From G965197005 sp965197005 (lineage in GTDB: Bacteria > Pseudomonadota > Gammaproteobacteria > Pseudomonadales > Oceanobacteraceae), in the NCBI GenBank assembly GCA_965197005.1, contig OZ239982.1:868001-932000 (forward strand): a stretch of 64,000 nt of DNA, read 5' to 3'. Made by a program: the position numbers and the translations under genes. Positions within the stretch are counted from its first letter, which is position 1. Each line of letters opens with the position of its first letter. The notes under the pieces were generated by a model. It saw only the letters and a list, made by a program, of their open reading frames with translations, was not told where the DNA came from and did not search any database. Of the stretch, positions 35,245 to 45,530 are shown one piece after another.

Positions 35245-36195
35245 CTAAGAGTTATCTAAGTATTTTTCTGCATCTAATGCCGCCATGCAGCCCGTACCTG
35301 CGGAGGTGATGGCTTGACGATAGGTATGATCCATCACATCACCAGCAGCAAACACACCTTCTACACTGGTGGCGGTGGCATTACCGTTTAAGCCACTTTG
35401 TACCACAATATAGCCGTTATTCATCTCTAGCTGGTTGTTAAATATATCCGTATTGGGGGCGTGTCCTATGGCAATAAAGACCCCATCTACGTTAAGGGTT
35501 GTGCTGCTATTGTCTTGATTGTTTTTAATATGAACGCCTGTTACCCCCATGTTATCGCCTATGACTTCTTCAAGCTGGTAATGCCAGTGCAGTTTGATGT
35601 TGCCGTTTTGGGCTTTTTCTAGCAGTTTGTCGGCTAATATTTTTTCGCTGCGTACGCTGTCTCGACGATGAATTAAATGCACCTCGCTGGCAATATTAGA
35701 TAGGTATAGGGCTTCTTCTACCGCAGTATTGCCACCACCTATCACTGCAACGGGTTTGTTTTTATAAAAAAAGCCATCACAGGTGGCGCAGGCAGATACG
35801 CCTTTGCCCATAAAGGCTTTTTCACTGTCTAGCCCTAAATATTTAGCACTGGCACCTGTGGCAATAATTAAAGCATCACAACTGTAGCTGCCTTGTGAGC
35901 CTGTTAGGGTATAGGGTTTTTTCTGTAAATCTACTTGATTGATGTGGTCAAATAAAATGTCACTTTCAAAGCGTTCTGCTTGTGCTTGCATACGTTGCAT
36001 TAAGTCAGGGCCTTGCACACCGTTGGGGTCGCCTGGCCAGTTATCCACATCGGTGGTGGTGGTCAGTTGCCCACCCATTTGCATACCTGTAATTAAAAGC
36101 GGCTTTAGATTGGCTCTGGCAGCATAAATGGCGGCAGTGTAGCCTGCTGGCCCGGAACCGAGAATGATGAGTTTTTCGTGGCGGATATCAGCCAT
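35245..36195 (-). CDS. trxB: thioredoxin reductase TrxB
   Basis: NADPH-dependent FAD enzyme that reduces thioredoxin, 316 residues. GSGPAGYTAAIYAARA (FAD site, about 13-28), the redox pair CATC (Cys136, Cys139), the NADPH motif GGGNTAVEEA and the C-terminal GVFAAGDVMD are all present. It is convergent with lpxH and divergent from the chemoreceptor gene. Confidence 0.96.
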   Translation of the reverse strand: MADIRHEKLIILGSGPAGYTAAIYAARANLKPLLITGMQMGGQLTTTTDVDNWPGDPNGVQGPDLMQRMQAQAERFESDILFDHINQVDLQKKPYTLTGSQGSYSCDALIIATGASAKYLGLDSEKAFMGKGVSACATCDGFFYKNKPVAVIGGGNTAVEEALYLSNIASEVHLIHRRDSVRSEKILADKLLEKAQNGNIKLHWHYQLEEVIGDNMGVTGVHIKNNQDNSSTTLNVDGVFIAIGHAPNTDIFNNQLEMNNGYIVVQSGLNGNATATSVEGVFAAGDVMDHTYRQAITSAGTGCMAALDAEKYLDNS

Positions 36196-36395
36196 GCTTA
36201 TGTCCTATATTAAGATTAAAATAAAAGATGCAATGTAATAGATACTAAGGCAGGTTTCAATCTTATATTTATACAGGTGGTAATTTATTTCTCTGCTTTA
36301 TTGCAAACCAGTTAATCTCATCTAGTCTTAGTTTAAACGCTTGTATCTTTATGATATAAAAGCATAATTTAATAATTATTAATAGAGTAAAGCAA

Positions 36396-38255
36396 ATGAA
36401 GTTTACATATAAAGTGATTGGTATTGTGTCTGCTATCTTGTTTTTAAGTTTAGCAGGGCTTTCTTATACACTGTATTTTGATATTAAAAAAAATATTGCT
36501 CATGATGTTGAGGCAAATATTTCAGCGGTTACTAAAAATATTGCCAGTGATATCAATCATATTTTTATATCCAAGATGAGCATGGCAAAGTATGTTGCTG
36601 ACTTGGTGCAAAGTGATTTAAACAAAGAGGCGATATTTAATGTGATTTACCAGCCTGCTATCCGTAACAACTTTGCGATGGTGGGCTTTGGTTATGAAGT
36701 TGATGGCACCCCTGTTATGAATAAACCCAATTGGCATGTTGCAGGCTATGATGCCCGTACCAGACCTTGGTATAAACTTTCAAAAAAGCATAAAAAAATT
36801 ATTTTTACAGCACCTTATACCAGTCCTTCAACAGGTAGTTTGCTGGTTTCTATTGGCGCACCTGTTATTCAAGATGGTAACTTTAAAGGTGCACTTTTTT
36901 ATGATTTAAAATTGAGCTTTTTAAGCAAAATGGTAAAGGAGTTAAACTTATTAAAAGGTGCGGGAAAGGTGTTTATTGTAATGGCTAATGGCACCATTGT
37001 GGCGCACCCAGATAAACAGCTAAATAATAAAAAACTCACAGATATAGCCCCTAATTTAAGTCTTTCTAATAAACAAAAAGTAATTGAAGTTAATAATGTG
37101 CCTCATCGTTTTGGCTTTACTAAGCTAAATGCCACAGGTTGGTACTTAGGTTATGACGTTAATGAGGAAAAAGGATTTGCCCCTGTCTTTGCTATGGCTA
37201 AAACAATGCTATGGGAAAACCTAGTTGCATTGATTATAACGGCTTTTGTCTTAGGTTGGATACTAACGCGGTTATTGGCACCTTTAAGAAAAATGAGTGC
37301 AGATATTGATGCCATTGGTAATGATTTAAGCCAGCGTTTATCCACTGAAGGTGCGCCTGAATTTGCTTTAATTTCTAAAGGTGTCAATCAGTTTATTCAG
37401 CGTTTGCAAGAACAGATTATTAGCAGTAAAGAAATCAGTAGTAGTATTGAGAGTAAAACCCAAGAAACAGTCAGTAATACGCAAGTTGCTGCAAAATCAA
37501 TGCATAATCAGTTAAATGAGTTAGAACATTTGGCAAGTGCCATGTCGCAAATGAGCTCAGCGGCGGCGGATATTGCAAATAATGCAAAAAATGCAGCAGA
37601 GATTACAGACAGTGCGCAGGTTGCTGCACAGCAGGGCACAAAAATTGTTACAGAAACCACAGATGCTGTTGATTGTCTTGCAAATAATATTGATAGTGCG
37701 GTTGAGAATGTACAAGAGCTTGAGCAAGCGACTACTAATATAGAAAGCATTTTAAAAGTGATTAATGATATTGCTGATCAGACTAACTTGTTGGCATTAA
37801 ATGCCGCTATTGAGGCCGCTAGAGCAGGGGATACAGGTCGAGGTTTTGCAGTGGTTGCCGATGAGGTGCGTACCTTGGCTCAGCGTACACAGTCTTCTAC
37901 TACAGAGATTGATGGCATGTTGGCATCTTTACAAACTGGTATGAGTAAGATGATAGAGGTGATGTCTGAGAGCAAAAGTACCACAGAGAAAACAGTTAAT
38001 TCTGCTCATCAAGCAACGCAAGCATTAAATGAGATTGATGCCAAAATCAAAGAGGTTGCTGATATTGCAATGCAGATTGCCTCGGCATCTGGGCAGCAAA
38101 ATAGTGTTACCCAAGAGATTAATAAAAATACTCAAGCGATACGTGATTTATCTAATGAGGTTTCAACTATTATGCAGGAAACAGAGGCGCAGTCTAAGTC
38201 TCAATTAGAGCAGGTACTTAAACAAGAAAAGCTGATTAATCAGTTTAAAGTATAA
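36396..38255 (+). CDS. methyl-accepting chemotaxis protein with Cache sensor domain
   Basis: A transmembrane chemoreceptor of 619 residues. Membrane segments lie at about 7-29 and 276-298, with a periplasmic dCache-type domain between them (YDARTRPWYK, FTAPYTSPSTGSLLVSIGAPV). A HAMP domain follows, then the signalling domain with the conserved tip IADQTNLLALNAAIEAARAG and VADEVRTLAQRT. The ligand cannot be told. No che genes are nearby, so it works with a pathway encoded elsewhere. A terminator follows. Confidence 0.93.
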   Translation: MKFTYKVIGIVSAILFLSLAGLSYTLYFDIKKNIAHDVEANISAVTKNIASDINHIFISKMSMAKYVADLVQSDLNKEAIFNVIYQPAIRNNFAMVGFGYEVDGTPVMNKPNWHVAGYDARTRPWYKLSKKHKKIIFTAPYTSPSTGSLLVSIGAPVIQDGNFKGALFYDLKLSFLSKMVKELNLLKGAGKVFIVMANGTIVAHPDKQLNNKKLTDIAPNLSLSNKQKVIEVNNVPHRFGFTKLNATGWYLGYDVNEEKGFAPVFAMAKTMLWENLVALIITAFVLGWILTRLLAPLRKMSADIDAIGNDLSQRLSTEGAPEFALISKGVNQFIQRLQEQIISSKEISSSIESKTQETVSNTQVAAKSMHNQLNELEHLASAMSQMSSAAADIANNAKNAAEITDSAQVAAQQGTKIVTETTDAVDCLANNIDSAVENVQELEQATTNIESILKVINDIADQTNLLALNAAIEAARAGDTGRGFAVVADEVRTLAQRTQSSTTEIDGMLASLQTGMSKMIEVMSESKSTTEKTVNSAHQATQALNEIDAKIKEVADIAMQIASASGQQNSVTQEINKNTQAIRDLSNEVSTIMQETEAQSKSQLEQVLKQEKLINQFKV

Positions 38256-38313
38256 ATAAGCATACAGATTATTAAAAATTGCTAATCTGCTGTGCGTATT
38301 GGCCAGTGTAATT

Positions 38314-38340
38314 AAAGCCTTTTATTAAGGCTTTTTTTAT
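38314..38340 (+). terminator. rho-independent terminator after the chemoreceptor gene
   Basis: An 8-bp stem AAAGCCTT/AAGGCTTT (38314-38321 with 38327-38334, loop TTATT) runs into a T tract at 38335-38338. Confidence 0.85.
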
Positions 38341-38413
38341 TTGTAGGTTGAACCTTGCCGGCTTTTGTGTAAAGGTCTTGATTTATGATTATTGATTATT
38401 GGAATTTTATTTT

Positions 38414-39205
38414 ATGAAGCTATTTTTATCCCTCACTTTGTTATTTATTTTAACTGGCTGTGCTGCGGCGACCCCTATTTTAATCACCCAAGCTGGTGGT
38501 CATGTGGTTGCACGCTCTGATGAGGATTATAAAGTGTTACTTGCTGCGGCATTAAAAGAAGAGCCCAATCTTTTGATGCTTTCTGTAAATGCCATTGCCG
38601 ATAGTAAAAGCAAACAAGCAGAGCAGCTTTTTTTAGCTGGTTATCATAATCCAAAATACAGTCGTGATATGCGTTCTTTGTCTTTGTATCAAATTGGTTT
38701 GATTTATATGAACCAGTTTAATAGTCAACGTGATGATACCAAGGCAAGTCATTATTTTCATAAAATTCAACATGAATTTGCTCAAAGCCCCATTGCAAAA
38801 GAGGCTAAAAATGAACTTGAGGCCATTAAAAAACGTCGCCAACATGGGCTTGCAGTCAATGCAAAAGAGCTGTTAAAGCAGGTCGATAGGCGTGCATTGC
38901 TGGCTCAGGATTCCCGTACCTTTGATGATGAATTATTACCTATGAGTGAGCGCGCCATTCGTACAGGACGGTTTGCTCAGGCAAAAAGCACTTATCAAAT
39001 TTTATATGCCAATCAAGGCTCTTCTAAAAAATTGAGAGCGCAAGCCTTATATCAAATAGGTTTGATGCAAATGAGCCCTTATAATAAGCAGGCAGATAGA
39101 AATCAAGCGTTATATACGTTTCGTCAGGTCGCCAGAGAGTTTGCAGGCTTACCAATTAGCCAGCTTGCAACCAAGAAAATTAATCAATTAATTAACAATG
39201 AATAG
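38414..39205 (+). CDS. lipoprotein with tetratricopeptide-like helices
   Basis: A predicted lipoprotein of 263 residues; the signal MKLFLSLTLLFILTGC places the lipobox Cys at position 16. An ATG 15 nt upstream is in frame, but MKLF is the normal lipoprotein start. Two helical stretches share the pattern ALYQIGLI-MN/SP-A-YF-I-EFA-SPIA (around residues 92-130 and 210-250), which suggests TPR-like repeats. Family and role unknown. It lies between the chemoreceptor and a diguanylate cyclase gene. Confidence 0.75.
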   Translation: MKLFLSLTLLFILTGCAAATPILITQAGGHVVARSDEDYKVLLAAALKEEPNLLMLSVNAIADSKSKQAEQLFLAGYHNPKYSRDMRSLSLYQIGLIYMNQFNSQRDDTKASHYFHKIQHEFAQSPIAKEAKNELEAIKKRRQHGLAVNAKELLKQVDRRALLAQDSRTFDDELLPMSERAIRTGRFAQAKSTYQILYANQGSSKKLRAQALYQIGLMQMSPYNKQADRNQALYTFRQVAREFAGLPISQLATKKINQLINNE

Positions 39206-39339
39206 GTCTCTTTGCTCTTTTAGATAGTTTGCAACATAAATAATTGCGCTATTTAAGGTAACTCTTTGATATTAGGCTATGATTAAATAAAGTAAATTGG
39301 GTTATTTAATTACAGTGACTAATTCATATTAAGGGTGTT

Positions 39340-40374
39340 ATGCCAGCAGATAAAAAATCAACTAATCAGCTTAAAAGTATTCAACCAATTCATATATTAA
39401 GAGTATCAGGCATGTTGCTTGGTGCATCACCGATTGCAGCAGTATTTTTAGAAAATCAGGTCTCTTTGAGTTATTGGATTTGGATGATTTTTTGCTGCTT
39501 TTTTTGGCCTGTCCTTGCGTTTTTACGCATTAAATATAGCCAAGATGCCATTAATACAGAGCGCAGCAATCTTATGTGGGATTCTTTTTTTATTAGCTCG
39601 TTTGTGCCTTTGGTGCATTTTAATTTATTGCCTTCTGTATTGGCGAGTACGGTTACGATTTCTGATAAAATTAGTAGCTCTGCTCGCAATGTGTGGTTTC
39701 CATCTTTGTTTTTTATGCTGGCGGCAATTGTGCTTTTTGGTTTTTTTACTGGCTTTAAGGTAGATTACCCGTCAAGTACGACTGTTATTTTATCTTGTTT
39801 TCCTTTGTTAATTGTTCATAGTTTGACGGTCAGTATTTCTACTCATCGTTTAGTGCGAAATGTCAGACGTAAAAATAAGGTGCTAAAGCAGTATAGCAGT
39901 ATTGATTTTTTAACAGGGCTATATAACAAAGGCTATTGGCAAAATAAGGCACAGGCACTTTTTGAAAAAACCAAAGCAGAGCAAGGTGATTTTGTATTGG
40001 CTTTAATTGATAGTGATTATTTTAAGGAAATTAATGATACCTTTGGGCATTTAATTGGCGATAAGGTGTTATCAGAGATTGGTAAATGTATTTTGGCGGT
40101 GAATACGCATGAATGTTTGGCAGGGCGTTTGGGGGGCGATGAGTTTGCACTTGTTTTAAAAACAGATTTAGCCCAAGCAAGAGAGAGTATAGAGACATTA
40201 AAATATCACATTAATCATATTAGCTTACCTAAATTACCTGCACTTAATTGTTCCATTAGCGTTGGTTTGGCAGTGCAAAAAGAGAGCACAGAAGATTTGC
40301 AGGTGTTGTTTAAGCAAGCAGATAAAGCCTTATATCAGGCAAAAAATGCTGGGCGTAATTGCATTATGGGTTAA
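39340..40374 (+). CDS. membrane-bound diguanylate cyclase (GGDEF)
   Basis: Likely makes c-di-GMP from two GTP. The N-terminal ~170 residues hold about five hydrophobic segments that serve as an uncharacterised sensor, and the C-terminal GGDEF domain has DFLTGLYNKGYW, LIDSDYFKEINDTFGH and an intact GGDEF near residue 266. No RxxD inhibitory site precedes the GGDEF motif (the residues are LAGRL). It overlaps the convergent holA stop by 4 bp. Confidence 0.9.
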   Translation: MPADKKSTNQLKSIQPIHILRVSGMLLGASPIAAVFLENQVSLSYWIWMIFCCFFWPVLAFLRIKYSQDAINTERSNLMWDSFFISSFVPLVHFNLLPSVLASTVTISDKISSSARNVWFPSLFFMLAAIVLFGFFTGFKVDYPSSTTVILSCFPLLIVHSLTVSISTHRLVRNVRRKNKVLKQYSSIDFLTGLYNKGYWQNKAQALFEKTKAEQGDFVLALIDSDYFKEINDTFGHLIGDKVLSEIGKCILAVNTHECLAGRLGGDEFALVLKTDLAQARESIETLKYHINHISLPKLPALNCSISVGLAVQKESTEDLQVLFKQADKALYQAKNAGRNCIMG

Positions 40375-41387
40375 TTTGATAGTGCTAAAGCAGCTTGTTT
40401 TTGAGCGCATAATAAAGCACAGAGTTGACTTAAAAGTAACCATGGATTGTCGCCACTACCTTTACATGCCATATCAATTTGTTGCGCTAAATCTAATGCT
40501 TGTTGTAGTTCTTGCTCACTTAGGCGGGCAAGGGCTTGACGGTAATCCCCTTGTTGTTTATTCCAGATATATAGGCGTTTAAATGCGTCTGTAAGTTGAT
40601 GTTCCGCATGGCTTTTAAGTGCTAATAACTGGCGCAGGTTACGACTGATAATAGCTAAAATACTAAGGGCTTCTATACCTTCTGCTTGCAGATGATTAAG
40701 GATATTTAAGCTATCTGCAGTATGACCTTTAAGGCAGGCTTCGCTGAGCGCAAAAACATTAAAGCGAGAGCTGTCGCCCATGCTTTGTAAAACACTGTTC
40801 TCATCAATATGAGTGATACCACTGAGTTTGAGTTTTTCTATTTCTTGTACACTGGCAAGTAAGTTGCCTTCGGTATGTTGAATAAAGGCATCAAAGGCGG
40901 CGGCTTCTATGCTTAGCCCTGCTTGTTGAATGCGACGTTTTAGCCAGTTTGGGAATTGTTGCCGCTCTATCGGCCATATTGCTAAAAAAACACCTGCTTT
41001 TTCAAGTGCTTTAAACCATTTTGTTTGCTGGGTACGCTTATCTATTTTCGGTAAAATAAAAATAAAAAGGGTGTCGGGGTTGGGATTTTCTGTTAATTCT
41101 ATGATGACTTTGCCGCTATCGCTAGGTTTGGGGCTGTTTAGGCGTATTTCTAAAATACGGCGGCTAGCAAATAAAGACATGGCTGCATTTTCATCTATCA
41201 GTTGTGTCCATTTAAAGCTGTTTTCTGCATAAAAACGCTCATGCTCTTCAATGCCTTGTTGTTTGGCGGCGGCAATGATTTCAAGGCGTGCTTCATCTAC
41301 TAGGAGGTGTTCGTCTCCACTTAGTAAATAAAAAGGGGCAAGGTTGTTTTGTAGATGTCTACTTAGCTGGTCAGGGCGTAATATCAT
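40371..41387 (-). CDS. holA: DNA polymerase III delta subunit HolA
   Basis: Clamp-loader delta subunit that opens the beta clamp. The N-terminus MILRPDQLSRHL, NLAPFYLLSGDEHLLVDEA and the following segments match HolA, and the 338-residue length is normal. The start overlaps the lptE 3' end by 17 bp, so leuS-lptE-holA is one operon as in Pseudomonas and E. coli. Confidence 0.93.
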   Translation of the reverse strand: MILRPDQLSRHLQNNLAPFYLLSGDEHLLVDEARLEIIAAAKQQGIEEHERFYAENSFKWTQLIDENAAMSLFASRRILEIRLNSPKPSDSGKVIIELTENPNPDTLFIFILPKIDKRTQQTKWFKALEKAGVFLAIWPIERQQFPNWLKRRIQQAGLSIEAAAFDAFIQHTEGNLLASVQEIEKLKLSGITHIDENSVLQSMGDSSRFNVFALSEACLKGHTADSLNILNHLQAEGIEALSILAIISRNLRQLLALKSHAEHQLTDAFKRLYIWNKQQGDYRQALARLSEQELQQALDLAQQIDMACKGSGDNPWLLLSQLCALLCAQKQAALALSN

Positions 41388-41889
41388 GGTTATTGTCCAT
41401 ATCGATATTGCTTAGCTGTGAGATAAGCCGATTAATTAATTCTTGTTTGAGTTTTTTACGCTGTAATTCTTCGTCAGCTCGTGTGCCTGCTTGGTTGCTT
41501 AAATCGTTGTTAAAAAACCGTTGAGCTTTAATTTGAAATGTTTGGCTTTTGTGTTTGCTTTGTATGATGAGTTCTGCATTTAAGAATGCATCGAGCTGAT
41601 ATTCATCAATTTGTCCTGAGGCATTAACGGTCAGCTCTCGCCGCTGTATCTGTAGACTTTTAATTTCTAATACATTGATGCTTGGGGTTAGCTCTGTCAT
41701 AAAAGTTACCCCATTAATGCGCAAATCACGCATTAGGGCTTGTTTAAAGTAGCTAGGGGTATTGCTGATTAAATACAGTTCTTCTAGTATTTTTGGTAAG
41801 GGTGTGATGCCACGTAAGTGCCAACCGCAGGCACTTATGCAAACAATGAAACACCATAGCGCAATGCTAGAAAAATAAGATTTTTTCAT
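41371..41889 (-). CDS. lptE: LPS-assembly lipoprotein LptE
   Basis: Outer-membrane lipoprotein that plugs LptD for LPS insertion. The signal ends ISAC (lipobox Cys 21), followed by the GWHLRG motif seen in this family. 172 residues, normal length. It begins one base before the leuS stop region on the same strand and overlaps holA by 17 bp, so it is translated with both. Confidence 0.9.
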   Translation of the reverse strand: MKKSYFSSIALWCFIVCISACGWHLRGITPLPKILEELYLISNTPSYFKQALMRDLRINGVTFMTELTPSINVLEIKSLQIQRRELTVNASGQIDEYQLDAFLNAELIIQSKHKSQTFQIKAQRFFNNDLSNQAGTRADEELQRKKLKQELINRLISQLSNIDMDNNHDITP

Positions 41890-41890
41890 C

Positions 41891-44476
41891 TTAGCCTACC
41901 ACAATATTAACCAGCTTTTGCGGGACAACAATGATTTTGCGAATGGCTTTATCTGCAATAAACTTGGCTACATTGTCTTGGGCAAGAGCAAGGGCTTCTA
42001 GCTCTTGTTGGCTGGCGTTGATGGAGGCTTCTAATTTGGCTCTTACTTTACCGTTAACCTGCACGATTAGAGTAATGCTGTCTCGCACTAGGGCACTTTC
42101 ATCAACCTGAACCCAAGGTTCATCTAGTAGTAGGCTTTGGTGACCGAGTTGTTGCCATAGGTATTGAGTTAGGTGTGGGCAAATCGGTGCAAGCATAATA
42201 ATAATGGCTTCTAAGGCTTCACTGGCAACACAATGTAGTGCGGCTTGCTGTAAATCGAGTTTTTGCAGATGGTTTAATAACTCCATAATGGCAGCAATGG
42301 CGGTATTAAAGTGGTAACGCTCGCCGATATCTTGAGACACTTTTTTGATACATTCGTGCAGTTTGCGGCGTATTACTTGGGCTTCTTTATGCTCAAGGTT
42401 AGGTGTGTTGTCAGTCTGTTTGCTGGCACTGAGTTCTTGCTGGAAACGCCATAAACGCTGGAGAAATTTTTGTGCGCCTTGAACACCATTATCAGACCAC
42501 TCTAGGGTTTGTTCTGGGGGAGCTGCAAACATGGTGTATAAGCGCAAGGTATCTGCACCGTATTGTTCTATGGCAGATTGTGGGTCTACACCATTATTTT
42601 TTGATTTTGACATTTTGCTCATGCCAGCATAGGTTAAGGCGGTATTGTCTATTGTGCGCTTGGCACTGATGATACGACCTTTGTTGTCGGTTTCAATACT
42701 CACGTCTTGGGGGTTAACCCATTCTTTACCACCTTGCTCATTTTCGTAGTAGTAGGCATCTGCCAGTACCATGCCTTGACATAATAGGCTTTTAAATGGC
42801 TCATCGGATTGCACTAGATTGGCATCACGCATTAGTTTAAAGAAAAAACGGGCATATAAAAGGTGTAAGATGGCGTGTTCTATACCACCAACATATTGAT
42901 CTACAGGTAACCAGTAGTTGCCTTCTTTGGGGTCTAGCATACCTTGTTTGTAGTTAGGCGAGCAGTAACGAGCGTAATACCAAGATGACTCCATAAAGGT
43001 GTCAAAGGTGTCTGTTTCTCGTAAGTAGTTGTTGCCGTTAAACTGAATTTGTGCAAACTCAGGGTTGTTTTTTATGGGTGAGTTGACACCGTCCATAGTC
43101 ACATCAGTGGGTAATTCAACAGGTAGTATTTGCTCTGGTGTAGGTACTTCTGTTCCTTGTTCATCGTGCATAACTGGAATGGGTGCGCCCCAGTAACGCT
43201 GGCGACTTACACCCCAATCACGTAAGCGGTAGTTGACTTTAAGCTCTCCTATGCCTTGTTCGCTTAGTTTTTGGGTAATGGCATCAAAGGCTTGCTTGTA
43301 GTTAAGCCCGTTAAATTCATTAGAGTTAATCAGTGTGCCTTTGCCTGTATAGGCTTTTTGGGTTAAATCAATCTCTTGGTTTTTATCAGCAGCGATAACT
43401 TGTTTAATCGGCAGTTGGTATTTTTGTGCAAATGCAAAATCTCGTTCATCGTGGGCAGGTACTGCCATCACTGCGCCTGTGCCGTATTCCATTAGGACAA
43501 AGTTTGCAATCCATATAGGTAATATCTCGCCAGTTAGAGGGTGGTTAACGGTTAGTCCTGTTGCCATACCGAGTTTTTCGGCGGTGGCAAGGTCTGCCTC
43601 GGCGGTGCTGGCTCGTTGGCATTGTTGTATAAAGGCAGCAAGTTCTGGATTGTCTTTTGCTGCTTGTTGTGCCAATGGGTGGGTAGCGGCTATGGCAACA
43701 TAGGTTACGCCCATAAGCGTATCAGGGCGAGTGGTGTAAATTTCTAGGCAGTTGTCTGTTTGCCCGCTTAATGGAAATTTGAGTGAGACTCCTTGAGAAC
43801 GTCCAATCCAGTTGCGTTGCATGGCTTTAACCTGTTCTGGCCAGCCGTCTAGTTGATCTAAATCATCGAGTAGTTCTTCTGCGTAGTCGGTAATGCGAAT
43901 AAACCATTGGGAAATCTCTTTGCGTTCAACCAACGCACCAGAACGCCAGCCTCTGCCATCAATAACCTGTTCATTTGCAAGTACGGTTTTATCAACGGGA
44001 TCCCAGTTTACGGTTGCCATTTTTTTATAGGCTAAACCTTTATTAATTAGCTGCGTAAAAAACCACTGTTCCCAACGGTAATAGTCAGGATCACAGGTGG
44101 CCAGTTCACGCTCCCAGTCGTAGGCAAAGCCCAAACTTTTAAGCTGTTCTTTCATGTAGGCAATATTTTCTTTTGTCCATTTAGCAGGGGCAACTTGATG
44201 CTTGATGGCGGCATTTTCTGCAGGTAAACCAAAAGCGTCCCAACCCATAGGCTGTAGTACATTTTTACCTTGCATACGCTGATAACGACTGATGACATCG
44301 CCTATTGTGTAGTTACGAACATGCCCCATATGCAAGCGACCACTGGGATAGGGGAACATAGATAGGCAATAAAATTTTTCTTTATTGTTATCTACAGTTG
44401 CTTGGTAGACTTTATTTTCTGCCCACATTTGTTGTATTTGGCTTTCAATTTGTTGCGCTTGATAATGATCTTGCAT
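41891..44476 (-). CDS. leuS: leucyl-tRNA synthetase
   Basis: Class I synthetase charging tRNA-Leu, with CP1 editing domain. PYPSGRLHMGHVRNY holds the HIGH motif near residue 45, the editing region carries TTRPDTLMGVTYVA and the T-rich site, and KMSKSKNNGVDP is the KMSKS loop. The frame is open to 44509, but MQDHYQAQQIE aligns with the family N-terminus, so the ATG at 44476 is used (861 residues). First gene of the leuS-lptE-holA operon. Confidence 0.96.
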   Translation of the reverse strand: MQDHYQAQQIESQIQQMWAENKVYQATVDNNKEKFYCLSMFPYPSGRLHMGHVRNYTIGDVISRYQRMQGKNVLQPMGWDAFGLPAENAAIKHQVAPAKWTKENIAYMKEQLKSLGFAYDWERELATCDPDYYRWEQWFFTQLINKGLAYKKMATVNWDPVDKTVLANEQVIDGRGWRSGALVERKEISQWFIRITDYAEELLDDLDQLDGWPEQVKAMQRNWIGRSQGVSLKFPLSGQTDNCLEIYTTRPDTLMGVTYVAIAATHPLAQQAAKDNPELAAFIQQCQRASTAEADLATAEKLGMATGLTVNHPLTGEILPIWIANFVLMEYGTGAVMAVPAHDERDFAFAQKYQLPIKQVIAADKNQEIDLTQKAYTGKGTLINSNEFNGLNYKQAFDAITQKLSEQGIGELKVNYRLRDWGVSRQRYWGAPIPVMHDEQGTEVPTPEQILPVELPTDVTMDGVNSPIKNNPEFAQIQFNGNNYLRETDTFDTFMESSWYYARYCSPNYKQGMLDPKEGNYWLPVDQYVGGIEHAILHLLYARFFFKLMRDANLVQSDEPFKSLLCQGMVLADAYYYENEQGGKEWVNPQDVSIETDNKGRIISAKRTIDNTALTYAGMSKMSKSKNNGVDPQSAIEQYGADTLRLYTMFAAPPEQTLEWSDNGVQGAQKFLQRLWRFQQELSASKQTDNTPNLEHKEAQVIRRKLHECIKKVSQDIGERYHFNTAIAAIMELLNHLQKLDLQQAALHCVASEALEAIIIMLAPICPHLTQYLWQQLGHQSLLLDEPWVQVDESALVRDSITLIVQVNGKVRAKLEASINASQQELEALALAQDNVAKFIADKAIRKIIVVPQKLVNIVVG

Positions 44477-44662
44477 ATGCGTATTTCTAATCCTGTAAAA
44501 TTTGCTCAAAATAAAAACCGATAGTGTACCCTGTTTGGCTTAATTCGGCATGTCTGTTTGCTCTAGAAAATACAAAAAAAGAAAAATCTATCAGTATTGC
44601 TTGCTATTTTTAGGGCTATTGCATTCAATACAGGCACATAAAAGTGAATAAGAGAGGAAAAT

Positions 44663-45472
44663 ATGTCAGATTATCAATATCAAAATGTAAAGGTCAGCAT
44701 TGAAAACCGTATTGCTACGGTGTCACTTAACCGTCCAGAGAAATTAAATGGACTTAATTACCCCGTTTTTAAAGATTTTTTAGCCTGTGCTAAGCAGCTT
44801 AAAAAAGACAAAAGTTTGCGAGTGATTATTTTAAAAGGAGAGGGCGAGAGCTTTACCGCAGGGCTGGATTTTGGTGAGATGATGAAGAGTTATTCTAATA
44901 TTGCTAAGCTGTTTTTAAAATTGCCTTTTATTACTAAAGCAAATGATTTTCAGCGCATGAGCCAAGTTTGGCGAGATATGCCAATTCCTGTTATTGCTGT
45001 TATTCATGGGCATTGCTTTGGCGGCGGTATGCAAATTGCGATGGGGGCAGATTTTCGTTTTAGTACAGAAGATGCACAGCTTTCTATTATGGAAATGAAA
45101 TGGGGGCTTATTCCTGATATGGGCATTATGAGTATTATTTCAGCACATGTACGCCAAGATATTGCTAAAGAGCTTATTATGACAGGGCGTATTTTCAGTG
45201 GTGTACAAGCTCAAGAATATGGCTTGGTAATGCGTGCCTGTAGTAACCCTATGGCGGCAGCTTTAGAGCTGGCGGAACGTTTGGCAAGCCAGTCTCCTAC
45301 TGCGGTTAGTGCTGCTAAACGCTTATGTCATAATACTTGGCACAAGTCTCAACGCCAAGCGTTGTTTTGGGAAAGATGGATTCAAACTGGGGTATTAGGA
45401 CGTGCTAATCAGCGTATTGCTTTGGCAAATAATAAAAAAGGTGCTAAAAAACGTGAGTTTGTTGAGCGTTAA
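44663..45472 (+). CDS. crotonase/enoyl-CoA hydratase family protein
   Basis: A 269-residue crotonase-fold enzyme acting on acyl-CoA. SLNRPEKLNGL, the oxyanion stretch SFTAGLDF and HGHCFGGGMQIAMGADFR are typical. The MEMKWGLIPDMG segment has a Glu where hydratases and isomerases keep a catalytic acid, so it may be an isomerase or hydratase; exact substrate unknown. GAGAGGA precedes the ATG. Divergent from leuS and followed by a hairpin. Confidence 0.85.
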   Translation: MSDYQYQNVKVSIENRIATVSLNRPEKLNGLNYPVFKDFLACAKQLKKDKSLRVIILKGEGESFTAGLDFGEMMKSYSNIAKLFLKLPFITKANDFQRMSQVWRDMPIPVIAVIHGHCFGGGMQIAMGADFRFSTEDAQLSIMEMKWGLIPDMGIMSIISAHVRQDIAKELIMTGRIFSGVQAQEYGLVMRACSNPMAAALELAERLASQSPTAVSAAKRLCHNTWHKSQRQALFWERWIQTGVLGRANQRIALANNKKGAKKREFVER

Positions 45473-45480
45473 TAATGCCA

Positions 45481-45517
45481 TTGCCTGTGACTTAGATAGT
45501 CACTAAGCCACAGGCAA
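45481..45517. terminator. hairpin between convergent genes, probable bidirectional terminator
   Basis: TTGCCTGTG (45481-45489) pairs with CACAGGCAA (45509-45517). Inside that, after one mismatch, CTTAG pairs with CTAAG, leaving a 7-nt loop. It lies between the stops of the crotonase and the hybrid kinase. There is no clear T tract on either side, so the terminator role is inferred from position. Confidence 0.6.
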
Positions 45518-45530
45518 GATAATAGGCAGT

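Noticed and set aside
36240..36395. A sigma-28 type promoter before the chemoreceptor
   Set aside because: No TAAA...GCCGATAA-like pair could be found at the right spacing.
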